Positions 1 through 7,014 of a stretch of 64,000 nt of DNA are shown in pieces. This DNA is from Solirubrum koreensis (GTDB lineage: Bacteria > Bacteroidota > Bacteroidia > Cytophagales > Hymenobacteraceae). Under the pieces are notes generated by a model that was not told the DNA's origin, did not search any database, and worked only from the letters and a program-made list of their open reading frames with translations. Where the stretch lies: contig NZ_BAABHA010000004.1 of the NCBI RefSeq assembly GCF_039541855.1, forward strand, positions 62,001 to 126,000. The letters are read 5' to 3'. The position numbers were made by a program, and so were the translations under genes. Positions within the stretch are counted from its first letter, which is position 1, and every line of letters begins with the position of its first letter.

Positions 1-1079
1 GATTGGATGTTAACGCCGGGCATGCAGTAGTCGATGGGCGGGTTGCCGAAGTTCGAGAACGAGGCCCATGCGCCGGTGCTGTTCATGGCCGAGATGGTGA
101 AGATGTTCGCCCCATTTACCCGAGCCGGCGACGACGTGTTGGCGTCGACCGCAGAATTGCCCGCTGCTAAGGCGAAGAGCACGCCGCCTGCCGAGGCGCG
201 CAGCACGGCATCGTCCAAGGCTTGCGAGGCGCCACCGCCCAGGCTCATGTTGGCTACGTCGCCGAGGCGGCCGTTGGCGCCCACGTAATCGACGCCGGCA
301 ATAACGCCAGAGGTAGTTCCGCTGCCGGCCGCATCTAGCACGCGCACCGACACGACGCTGGCGTTGGGAGCCACGCCTACCACACCAATCGTATTGTTTT
401 TAGCGGCAATGGTGCCGGCTACGTGCGTGCCGTGGCCGTTAGCGTCATCGGCGGAGGTGGTGCCGGAAATAAACGAGCGGCTGCGTGTTACGCTCACATT
501 CAGGTCGGGGTGGTCCAAGTCAATGCCGGAATCGATAACCCAGGCAGTTTTACCAGTACCATCGGCCGAACCTACGCGGGTAATGCCGTAGGGCGTGGTT
601 TGGGTAGATGGCGCAGGCGGAGGCGTGCTACCGCCGTTCTTCACCGGCTTGCCCAGGGAAATAACGCGGTCTTGCTCCACGTACGCTACCCGGGCATCAG
701 CCCGTAGTTGGTTGGCTTCGGCCGCGTTCAGAGCCGCCGTAAAACCTTTGAGCGCGTGGCCGTAAGCAAAACCCACGGCTTCGGGACGGGCGCCGCGGGC
801 CCGCAGAATCCCTTGCCCTGCCTCTTTTACCTTTCGCACTTTCTCCGTGTAAGGATCGGAGTCGTTCACCTGCACCGCGTCGTCTTTCAACACCACAATG
901 TACTGGCCTGGAATCAAGCTTTCCTCGTTGCGGGCGTCGCTGCTGTTGCTTAGCACATCGGCCGACTGGGAAGCCGGCTGAACGGCATCTTTTGAGCAAG
1001 CCGAAAACACAGTGCTGGCTGCAATAGCCGAGGCACCTAGCAACCAAGTGAAGCGGGCATTGGGTTGTTTCTTCTGCAT
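1..1079 (-). CDS. Subtilisin-like S8 peptidase lipoprotein, partial (3' end outside window)
   Basis: This is an exported serine protease read from an ATG at 1079 and open to base 1, so about 359 residues are visible. A lipoprotein signal peptide ends at a lipobox with Cys28 (FSAC). Residues about 55-140 resemble an inhibitor I9 propeptide (GQYIVVLKDD). A Pro-rich linker precedes the S8 domain. The catalytic Asp is in VIDSGID (about D183) and the catalytic His in NGHGTHVAG (about H216). The oxyanion Asn block ALAAGN is present. The catalytic Ser block (GTSMA) should lie beyond the window edge. Family knowledge predicts a surface or periplasmic endopeptidase that matures by removing its own propeptide. 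The substrate is unknown. It is transcribed away from the RNase P RNA gene. Confidence 0.88.
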   Translation of the reverse strand, partial: MQKKQPNARFTWLLGASAIAASTVFSACSKDAVQPASQSADVLSNSSDARNEESLIPGQYIVVLKDDAVQVNDSDPYTEKVRKVKEAGQGILRARGARPEAVGFAYGHALKGFTAALNAAEANQLRADARVAYVEQDRVISLGKPVKNGGSTPPPAPSTQTTPYGITRVGSADGTGKTAWVIDSGIDLDHPDLNVSVTRSRSFISGTTSADDANGHGTHVAGTIAAKNNTIGVVGVAPNASVVSVRVLDAAGSGTTSGVIAGVDYVGANGRLGDVANMSLGGGASQALDDAVLRASAGGVLFALAAGNSAVDANTSSPARVNGANIFTISAMNSTGAWASFSNFGNPPIDYCMPGVNIQ

Positions 1080-1535
1080 TCTAAGGGAGTAATGGTGGAA
1101 AGAAAAGTGGCAAGCGGTGGGAGTCTGCCTTTGCACTACAGATGACGTTACCATCAGTAAGTACTATTGCGCCTCTCGTTCGACCAAACTGGCAACGGCC
1201 CAAAACAATTCAATTCTCATTGCCTAATCGGCATTATTGCTGCACGCCATTTGAACTATTGACTATAAAAGCATCTGTTAGCTACGGTTTTAGGCAATGA
1301 TTTGCCGCTTCTATAAATTTTTCGTCAACGGTCAATTATTTAATAAAACCGTGGGCGGAGCACTAACCGCAATACTTACCAGCATCATTAAGTACTATTT
1401 ACTAAATACAGAATCCTTGCCGCTTACCACTTATGCTATTGGCTTCGGCAATATGCCTGTCACTGCTTGCCATGCGGGACGACCCTTACCCGGTATAATG
1501 TATTGCGGCCTTTTCTCCTCGTATATTTGCCGGAA
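1080..1535. other. Intergenic region between the S8 peptidase and rnpB, no gene seen
   Basis: This AT-richer stretch has only short open frames with no coding character. It should carry the leader of the S8 peptidase (leftward) and the rnpB promoter (rightward end). A 17-base direct repeat, CATCAKTAAGTACTATT, occurs at 1152-1168 and 1383-1399 with one mismatch (G or T at K) and contains the palindrome AGTACT. Its function is unknown. Confidence 0.5.
1503..1529 (+). promoter_or_regulatory. Promoter of rnpB (TTG plus TATATTTG)
   Basis: TATATTTG at 1522-1529 matches the Bacteroidota -7 element TAnnTTTG, and TTG lies at 1503-1505. The RNase P RNA helix P1 begins seven bases after the element, at 1536. 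That gives an internal calibration for the start-site distance in this genome. Confidence 0.7.
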
Positions 1536-1928
1536 GTGATGCGCCGCCCCACCGCTGCGTTCTTCGGAACGGAGAGGAAAGTCCGGGCAACGCAGAGCAC
1601 CCTGCTTCCTAACGGGAAGGACGGCGGCTGGGAACGGCCGCCGGACAGCCAGTGCCACAGAAAATACCGCCTGCTGCCTTCGGGCAGTCGGTAAGGGTGA
1701 AAAGGTGCGGTAAGAGCGCACCAGCGGGCGGGTGACCGTTCCGGCTGGGTAAACCTCAGGGGTTGAAAGGCCAAATAGGCCGGCAGGCAAGGTTTCGGCC
1801 TTGCAACGGGCGGCTCGTTCGTTGTCGGCGGGTAGGCTGATGGAGCCCCGGCGCGAGCCTGGGCCTAGATAAATGGTGGGGCCGCTGCCGCAAGGTGGCG
1901 GACAAAACCCGGCTTACAGGCGCATCAC
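1536..1928 (+). ncRNA. rnpB: RNase P RNA, bacterial type A
   Basis: This is the catalytic RNA that trims tRNA 5' leaders. The conserved core block GAGGAAAGTCCGGGC lies near 1571-1585. The AGGGTGAAAAGGTGCGGTAAGAG block lies near 1693-1715, the AGATAAATGG block near 1867, and ACAAAACCCGGCTTA near 1902-1916. The ends pair as helix P1: GTGATGCGCC at 1536-1545 with GGCGCATCAC at 1919-1928. The promoter directly upstream and the hairpin directly downstream support these limits. Confidence 0.95.
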
Positions 1929-1933
1929 CACAC

Positions 1934-1980
1934 ACGAAACCGGCCGTCGTTGCAGCAGCAGCGGCGGCCGGTTTCGTTGT
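1934..1980 (+). terminator. Hairpin downstream of rnpB
   Basis: ACGAAACCGGCCG (1934-1946) pairs perfectly with CGGCCGGTTTCGT (1965-1977) across an 18-base loop. The following TGTTGG is a weak U-tract. It is probably the rnpB terminator. Confidence 0.6.
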
Positions 1981-1993
1981 TGGAGGGCAGGAC

Positions 1994-2455
1994 TTACTTC
2001 CTGTTCGCAGCCCGAATGGCTTTTACTTCCGGCGCACTCACAGCGCTGGCTTTGTTGCCGAAGCTATTGCGCACGTAGGTGAGCACATCGGCAAGCTGCT
2101 GGTCGGTTAGGTAATCGAAGGCGGGCATTACGTTCACGTACTCCTCGCCATCTATTTCCACGCCTTGCATGCCGTTAAGCAGTACGCGCACCAAGCGGGT
2201 TTTGTCGCCGGTAACCCACGTGGTTTGGGTGAGCGGGGCGTTCATGCGGTCAACCCCACCGCCGTCGGCCTGGTGGCACGTCAGGCAGCTTTGGGCGTAC
2301 AGCGCCTTGCCCCGCGCCAGCGAAGCCGCCGAAACCGTGGCCTTGGGAGTTGCCGCTTTGGCTCCCGAGGCAGCTTTGGCCGCGGGCTTTTTTTGAGCGG
2401 CGGCCGGGAAAACAACGGCGCTCAGTACTATAAGCAGGAAGAAAACACGCTTCAT
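1994..2455 (-). CDS. Small exported class I cytochrome c
   Basis: A 153-residue periplasmic electron carrier. A signal peptide (about residues 1-20, ending AAAQ) is followed by an Ala/Lys-rich linker. A single haem site SCLTCH is at residues 56-61 (Cys57, Cys60, His61), and a distal Met ligand lies in NVMPAF (about Met110). A TTG lies one codon upstream at 2458, but the ATG at 2455 is preferred. It begins 8 bases after the stop of the PQQ dehydrogenase-like gene, so the two are surely co-transcribed. I infer that this cytochrome accepts electrons from that enzyme. Confidence 0.88.
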   Translation of the reverse strand: MKRVFFLLIVLSAVVFPAAAQKKPAAKAASGAKAATPKATVSAASLARGKALYAQSCLTCHQADGGGVDRMNAPLTQTTWVTGDKTRLVRVLLNGMQGVEIDGEEYVNVMPAFDYLTDQQLADVLTYVRNSFGNKASAVSAPEVKAIRAANRK

Positions 2456-2463
2456 CAAGGCAC

Positions 2464-3747
2464 TTATTTTTTGGCGTATACGATTCGGTAAACGGTGCCT
2501 TTCTTGTCGTCGGTGACGTAAAGCGAACCGTCAGCGCCTTGGGCCAGTCCGCAAGGTTTGTGGTCGGGGCGGCCGGCGCTGGCGTTGGCCGGAGTACCCG
2601 CGAAATTATCGGCGAATACCTCCCAGTTGCCGGAAGGCTTGCCGTTCTTGAACGGTTGAAACACTACGTAATACCCTTTCTGGGGCTCGGGGGCACGGTT
2701 CCAGGAGCCGTGAAAGGCAATAAAGGCGCCGTTGCGGTACTTCTCGGGAAACATGGTGCCGGTGTAAAACAGCAGGGCATTGGGTGCCGTGTGCGCGGGG
2801 TAAGCCGCGGCGGGCTCCAGGTAATTTCCGGTGACTTCTTTCTTACCGTCGCCGCCGTACTCGGGCGCCAGCATTTTCTTGCGCTGGTTGCCGTCGTAGT
2901 ACACGTAGGGCCAACCGGCATTGTCGCCGGGCTTGAGCGCGTACATGCACTCGGCCGGTAATTCTGCCGATTCCTTGGTGGTGTAGAGCTGGGGGAAATT
3001 GTCGTGGAGCTGGTCGCGGCCGTGCTGCATCACGAAAAGCTGATTGGCCTGGGCGTTCCAGTCGAGGCCGACCACGTTGCGTAGGCCCGTGGCATAGCGG
3101 GTGCCGTTGGCGTAGGTCTGGTTGAGCTTGTCGGCCTTAAACTGCCAGATACCGCCCGCCGAATCCAATATCGGGCAATTAGGCCGGCCTTTAGAACCCT
3201 TCTGACGGTCTTTTTCCTGGCAGGCATTGGAATACGCGCCAACGTTCACGTACAGGTTGCCCGCCTGGTCGAGCGTGATGGACTTGCTCTCGTGCTGCCG
3301 GCGGTTAACAAGACCGGTCACGACTTTTTCGGGCTGCTGGGGGTTGGTTACTTCGCCTTTGCTGTCGAGCTTGTAGCGAAACACCTCCTGATCAGAGGAC
3401 GCGTACAGGTAATCCTTGGTGCTGTAGATACCCGTACCACCGTAATTACCAAAGCCACCGACCACGCTGGCCTTACCATTGCCGCTTTCGCGCAGCACCA
3501 GAATGCCTTTTCCTTCGGCGTTCGGGCGGTTTAGCTTCACGTAAATGGTACCCTGCGGCGTTACCGTGATGTGCCGAGCCCGGCCACCGGTTTCGGCCAC
3601 TTTTAGTGCCCCAAAGCCTTCGGGCAGCTTCAGGCCGGCATTATCGGGGTCGGCAACAACGCGGTTCTCACTGCGCAGGGCAACCAACGACAGGCTGCCA
3701 ACGGCAACCGTGGTCAGCAGCAGTGAACGGGCAATTATCTTCTTCAT
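2464..3747 (-). CDS. PQQ-dependent sugar (sorbosone/glucose) dehydrogenase family protein
   Basis: A 427-residue exported protein with an N-terminal signal peptide (MKKIIARSLLLTTVAVGSL) and a six-bladed beta-propeller of the GSDH/sorbosone dehydrogenase family. Recognisable strands include LPEGFGALKVA near the start, GLRNVVGLDWN, MQHGRDQLHDNFPQ and AFHGSWNRAPEPQ in the second half. Family members oxidise sugars or related alcohols in the periplasm with PQQ. The substrate cannot be read from the sequence, and some homologues lack PQQ. The tight coupling to the cytochrome c gene downstream supports a respiratory dehydrogenase. No PQQ synthesis genes are in the window. Confidence 0.82.
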   Translation of the reverse strand: MKKIIARSLLLTTVAVGSLSLVALRSENRVVADPDNAGLKLPEGFGALKVAETGGRARHITVTPQGTIYVKLNRPNAEGKGILVLRESGNGKASVVGGFGNYGGTGIYSTKDYLYASSDQEVFRYKLDSKGEVTNPQQPEKVVTGLVNRRQHESKSITLDQAGNLYVNVGAYSNACQEKDRQKGSKGRPNCPILDSAGGIWQFKADKLNQTYANGTRYATGLRNVVGLDWNAQANQLFVMQHGRDQLHDNFPQLYTTKESAELPAECMYALKPGDNAGWPYVYYDGNQRKKMLAPEYGGDGKKEVTGNYLEPAAAYPAHTAPNALLFYTGTMFPEKYRNGAFIAFHGSWNRAPEPQKGYYVVFQPFKNGKPSGNWEVFADNFAGTPANASAGRPDHKPCGLAQGADGSLYVTDDKKGTVYRIVYAKK

Positions 3748-4005
3748 GGGTTACTGTAAGTGGAGTTTGGCGGCGCGGTGCATTGCGCCTGCTGGGAGGC
3801 AAAGTAACTACAGCTTGGTGCAGAAGTTTTAGCGGTGCCATCGAAGAAATACGCGCTTCTGCCCTGCCGAGCTTAACTGAATGCGGCAACACCCGCGTTT
3901 CGAAACGCAGCGTCCGGCTGCAGGTTTTGGCTCTGGCCGTTTGCTTCGAACCACGTCGCGCTGCTTTTCGTTACTTTCGGCCCCGACTGACCTAGCCTGC
4001 TTTCC

Positions 4006-5163
4006 ATGCCTCGCATCCTGATTATTGACGACGAACGTGCCATTCGGCATACGCTCAAAGAAATTCTCGAATTCGAAAACTACCAGGTCGACCAAGCCGA
4101 GGACGGCCCCACCGGCCTCGACATGCTGGTGAAAGACAAGTACGACGTGGTGCTGTGCGACATTAAAATGCCCAAAATGGACGGCATTGAAGTATTGCAG
4201 CGCGCCCAGATCATTGCCCCTGACGCGGCTTTCATCATGGTTTCGGCCCACGGCAACGTGGAAATGGCAGTGGACGCCACCAAAAAAGGCGCGTACGATT
4301 TCCTCCAGAAGCCACCAGACCTGAACCGCCTGCTGGTAACCGTGCGCAACGCCCTGGACCGCACCAAGCTAGTAGCCGAGACGAAAACGCTCAAGAAGAA
4401 AGTTGCCAAAAGCTCAGAAATGGTGGGCACCTCGGCGGCGCTGAACACCGTGCGCACTGCCATTGAGAAAGTGGCTCCTACCGATGCGCGCGTACTGATT
4501 ACTGGCCCGAACGGTGCCGGTAAGGAAATGGTGGCCCGCCAGATTCACGAGCAAAGCAACCGCTCGAATGGCCCCATGGTGGAGGTAAACTGCGCCGCCA
4601 TTCCCTCTGAATTGATCGAGTCGGAGCTGTTCGGGCACGAAAAAGGCTCGTTTACCTCGGCCGTAAAGCAACGCATCGGCAAGTTCGAGCAGGCCGACGG
4701 CGGCACGCTGTTCCTTGATGAAATTGGCGACATGAGCCTCTCGGCCCAGGCCAAAGTGTTGCGGGCCCTACAGGAAAACAAGATTACCCGCGTGGGCGGT
4801 GAAAAGGAAATCAGCGTGAACGTGCGCGTGGTAGCGGCCACCAACAAGAATCTGCTGCAGGAAATTGCCGACCGCAACTTCCGCGAGGACTTGTACCACC
4901 GCCTCTCCGTTATCCTCATCAAGGTTCCCGCCCTCAACGACCGCCGCGACGATATTCCGGCCCTCGTAGAGAAGTTTCTGGCCGATATTGGCCAGGACTA
5001 CGGCACCAAGCCCAAACGCATCAGTCCCGACGCTATGCAGTATTTGCAGAGCCTGGACTGGCGCGGCAACATCCGCGAGCTGCGAAACGTGGTGGAGCGC
5101 CTCGTCATTTTGGGCGGCGACCCAATCTCGACGGATGACGCCAAGAGTTTCGCGGGGAAGTAA
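4006..5163 (+). CDS. NtrC-like response regulator with REC and AAA+ domains, no DNA-binding domain
   Basis: The 385-residue protein has a receiver domain (about 3-116; phospho-acceptor Asp52, Ser80, Lys102) and a sigma-54-activator type AAA+ domain. Walker A is GPNGAGKE (167-174) and Walker B is LFLDEIGD (Asp238, Glu239). The sigma-54 contact loop reads GSFTSA (214-219) instead of GAFTGA. The chain ends just after the AAA+ lid (NIRELRNVVERL) and has no Fis-type helix-turn-helix. It should therefore act from solution or through a partner, if it still contacts sigma-54. No cognate kinase is adjacent. I believe close homologues in Bacteroidota share this architecture, which argues against truncation. 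Confidence 0.88.
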   Translation: MPRILIIDDERAIRHTLKEILEFENYQVDQAEDGPTGLDMLVKDKYDVVLCDIKMPKMDGIEVLQRAQIIAPDAAFIMVSAHGNVEMAVDATKKGAYDFLQKPPDLNRLLVTVRNALDRTKLVAETKTLKKKVAKSSEMVGTSAALNTVRTAIEKVAPTDARVLITGPNGAGKEMVARQIHEQSNRSNGPMVEVNCAAIPSELIESELFGHEKGSFTSAVKQRIGKFEQADGGTLFLDEIGDMSLSAQAKVLRALQENKITRVGGEKEISVNVRVVAATNKNLLQEIADRNFREDLYHRLSVILIKVPALNDRRDDIPALVEKFLADIGQDYGTKPKRISPDAMQYLQSLDWRGNIRELRNVVERLVILGGDPISTDDAKSFAGK

Positions 5164-5198
5164 TTGCGCTGGTGATTTTTTGTTTTACAGCTATCTAT

Positions 5199-5244
5199 TT
5201 ACCAAAAAGCCCCTTCATCGTACGATGAAGGGGCTTTTTGGTAA
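5199..5244. terminator. Perfect palindromic bidirectional terminator
   Basis: The 46-base sequence is a perfect palindrome with 23-base arms meeting at TCG|TACGA. The arms start with an A-run and end with a T-run, so it can terminate both the regulator gene (+) and the LuxE-like gene converging from the right (-). Confidence 0.85.
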
Positions 5245-5277
5245 TTTCACTGTTTTACAGCACGCACGAAAACCAAC

Positions 5278-6294
5278 TCAAGAAGCCATTTGGTTGCAGC
5301 CCCGGATATCGGAGTTGTCCAAGCGGCCCAGCACTTCAAAGGAGCCATCGGGGTGGCGGCGGGCTAGGTCGCGAGTTTCTAGGAAAGCGCAGCTGTCCAC
5401 GTTGGCGAGGTCGATAACATTGATGGCGCCCGCCATGCGGTTTTCATCCACCGAAAACGGGTCCGACGGGTCGCGCAGGAGTATGCGCAGCTGCGGAGGG
5501 GCCCAAAAGCGGCCTTCGCCATTGCTGTACGCCTGGGAAAGCAGCTCCGTCATACCGTATTCGGAGTGAATGGGCATGGGGCCGAAACCGGCTTGCAACT
5601 CGGCGTGCAGCTCTTCCCGAATCATTTCGCGGCGCCGGCCCTTCATGCCGCCGGTTTCCAGCACGGCATCCAGCTGGCGCAGTTCGGGCGCATTGGCGTG
5701 GTCCTGAATTAAATCGAGCAAGGCGTAGGATACGCCGATGAGCATTAGGCGCCGGCCGGGGTCTTGGCGGGCTTCGCGAATGGCTTGAAGAAGCGCTGCG
5801 TGGTTGTGCAGAAAAAAAGCGGGCCGCACAGTTTGCCCCGATTCGCGCACGAAAAACTCGACCATTGCGACCAACGACGATTGTCCCTGTTCCAAATACG
5901 AAGGCAACAAGGCCAGGAAAGTCCAGTCCCGCAGCGGCCCGTAGGACTGCTCAAAAATGCGCGCGGCGTTCTGGCGGTACAGCTGTGGGTCGCGCACGAG
6001 GTGGCGGCTGCGCTGCTGCCGGGTCGTTCCGCTGCTCAAAAACTCTTCCTGTGACTGCCAGGCATCGGCGGGCTCAGCGGTTATTACTTCGTGGCTTTTA
6101 AAGAATTCAATGGGCAGGAAAGGTATATCGGCTACGCGCCGCACGCTTTCCACGGTGCGCCCCAACAGCTTCAGCCAGTGGCTGTAGGGCGCGCAGTGCA
6201 CCGCCTGGTGCCGAAACAGGCGCAACGCCAGGGCATCGGCAGAAGCGGACGTAAGGTTGGCCAGCTCGCGCAAGTAATCGGGGCGGAAACTCAT
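5278..6294 (-). CDS. LuxE-like acyl-protein synthetase / acyl transferase
   Basis: A protein of 338 residues from the ATG at 6294 (MSFRPDYL). In-frame alternatives are an ATG at 6324 and a TTG at 6384. The chosen start puts the conserved ALRLFRHQA segment about 20 residues in, as expected. It belongs to the ANL adenylate-forming superfamily, LuxE branch. The phosphate-binding loop is FLSSGTT (about 85-91), and later motifs are ETGGMKGRR, HSEYGMTELLSQAY and LETRDLARRHPDGSFEVLGR. Known LuxE activates a fatty acid as acyl-AMP and passes it to a Cys. Here there is no luciferase or LuxC/D nearby, so the acyl acceptor is unknown. Bacteroidota commonly carry such stand-alone copies. Confidence 0.78.
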   Translation of the reverse strand: MSFRPDYLRELANLTSASADALALRLFRHQAVHCAPYSHWLKLLGRTVESVRRVADIPFLPIEFFKSHEVITAEPADAWQSQEEFLSSGTTRQQRSRHLVRDPQLYRQNAARIFEQSYGPLRDWTFLALLPSYLEQGQSSLVAMVEFFVRESGQTVRPAFFLHNHAALLQAIREARQDPGRRLMLIGVSYALLDLIQDHANAPELRQLDAVLETGGMKGRRREMIREELHAELQAGFGPMPIHSEYGMTELLSQAYSNGEGRFWAPPQLRILLRDPSDPFSVDENRMAGAINVIDLANVDSCAFLETRDLARRHPDGSFEVLGRLDNSDIRGCNQMAS

Positions 6295-6414
6295 TCGGCG
6301 GCGGTGTAGTTTGCGAAGTAGCATAACAATCCGTTCGCGGTTGCGTTGGAAATACGTACTTTCCAGCAACCAGCCGGGACGCAACGTTCTTCCCCGTTTT
6401 TGCCTCTTACTGCT

Positions 6415-6939
6415 ATGATGCGCACACGCTTACTCACTGGATTTGTGGTTTTGTTGGGGCTGATGGCTACTTCCTGCCTAAAGCCCCCGGAATACCCCGA
6501 AACGCCGTCGATTGAATTCAAGAGCGTACGGGTGGAGCGCATTACGCCTACCGATGGCAGTACTCCTTTCTTCAAGCCGATTGTAACGATTTCGTTTAAG
6601 GACGGCGACGGTGACCTGGGTATTCCCGATAACCAGCAGACCTATGCCCCGCCCTTCGACTACAATTACTTCATCGAAATCTTCATCCGCAACCCGCAGT
6701 CGGGCGCTTTTGAGCCGCTGATTCCAGGTAGTACCGGGGTATACGACAGCCGTTTTCCCCCGCTGGCTCCTACCGAAGACAAAAAAGCACCCCTGCGTGG
6801 CGACCTGGAGTTCAGCGTTAACTCTAACTTCAACGTGGTTACCTATACCGGTGCTCAGCTGCGCTTCACGGTACGTATCCGTGACCGGGCCCTCAACGAA
6901 AGCAACACGATTACAACGGATATTCTGACGCTGCGTTAG
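6415..6939 (+). CDS. Exported lipoprotein of unknown function
   Basis: A protein of 174 residues starting MMRTRLL (ATG at 6415; the ATG at 6418 is equally possible). The signal peptide ends in the lipobox MATSC, giving a lipid-anchored mature protein. The body has SFKDGDGDLGIPD, an acidic turn typical of small Bacteroidota beta-sandwich lipoproteins, and otherwise shows no enzyme motif. It is divergent from the LuxE-like gene and followed by a strong terminator. The function is unknown. Confidence 0.75.
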   Translation: MMRTRLLTGFVVLLGLMATSCLKPPEYPETPSIEFKSVRVERITPTDGSTPFFKPIVTISFKDGDGDLGIPDNQQTYAPPFDYNYFIEIFIRNPQSGAFEPLIPGSTGVYDSRFPPLAPTEDKKAPLRGDLEFSVNSNFNVVTYTGAQLRFTVRIRDRALNESNTITTDILTLR

Positions 6940-6963
6940 GCATTTCGCTGCGACCTTCACATA

Positions 6964-7001
6964 ACCGCCCCCGCCGGCCGAAGCCAGCGGGGGCGGTTTT
7001 T
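6964..7001 (+). terminator. Intrinsic terminator of the lipoprotein gene
   Basis: ACCGCCCCCGC (6964-6974) pairs with GCGGGGGCGGT (6987-6997) and is followed by TTTT. Confidence 0.85.
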
Positions 7002-7014
7002 GTGTGGAAAGCCC

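Noticed and set aside
1494..1499. TATAAT box before rnpB as an E. coli-type promoter
   Set aside because: The Bacteroidota sigma factor prefers TAnnTTTG, which lies closer and at the right distance from helix P1.
1297..1539. 80-codon frame upstream of rnpB
   Set aside because: It is AT-rich, without coding bias, and runs into the rnpB promoter and RNA.
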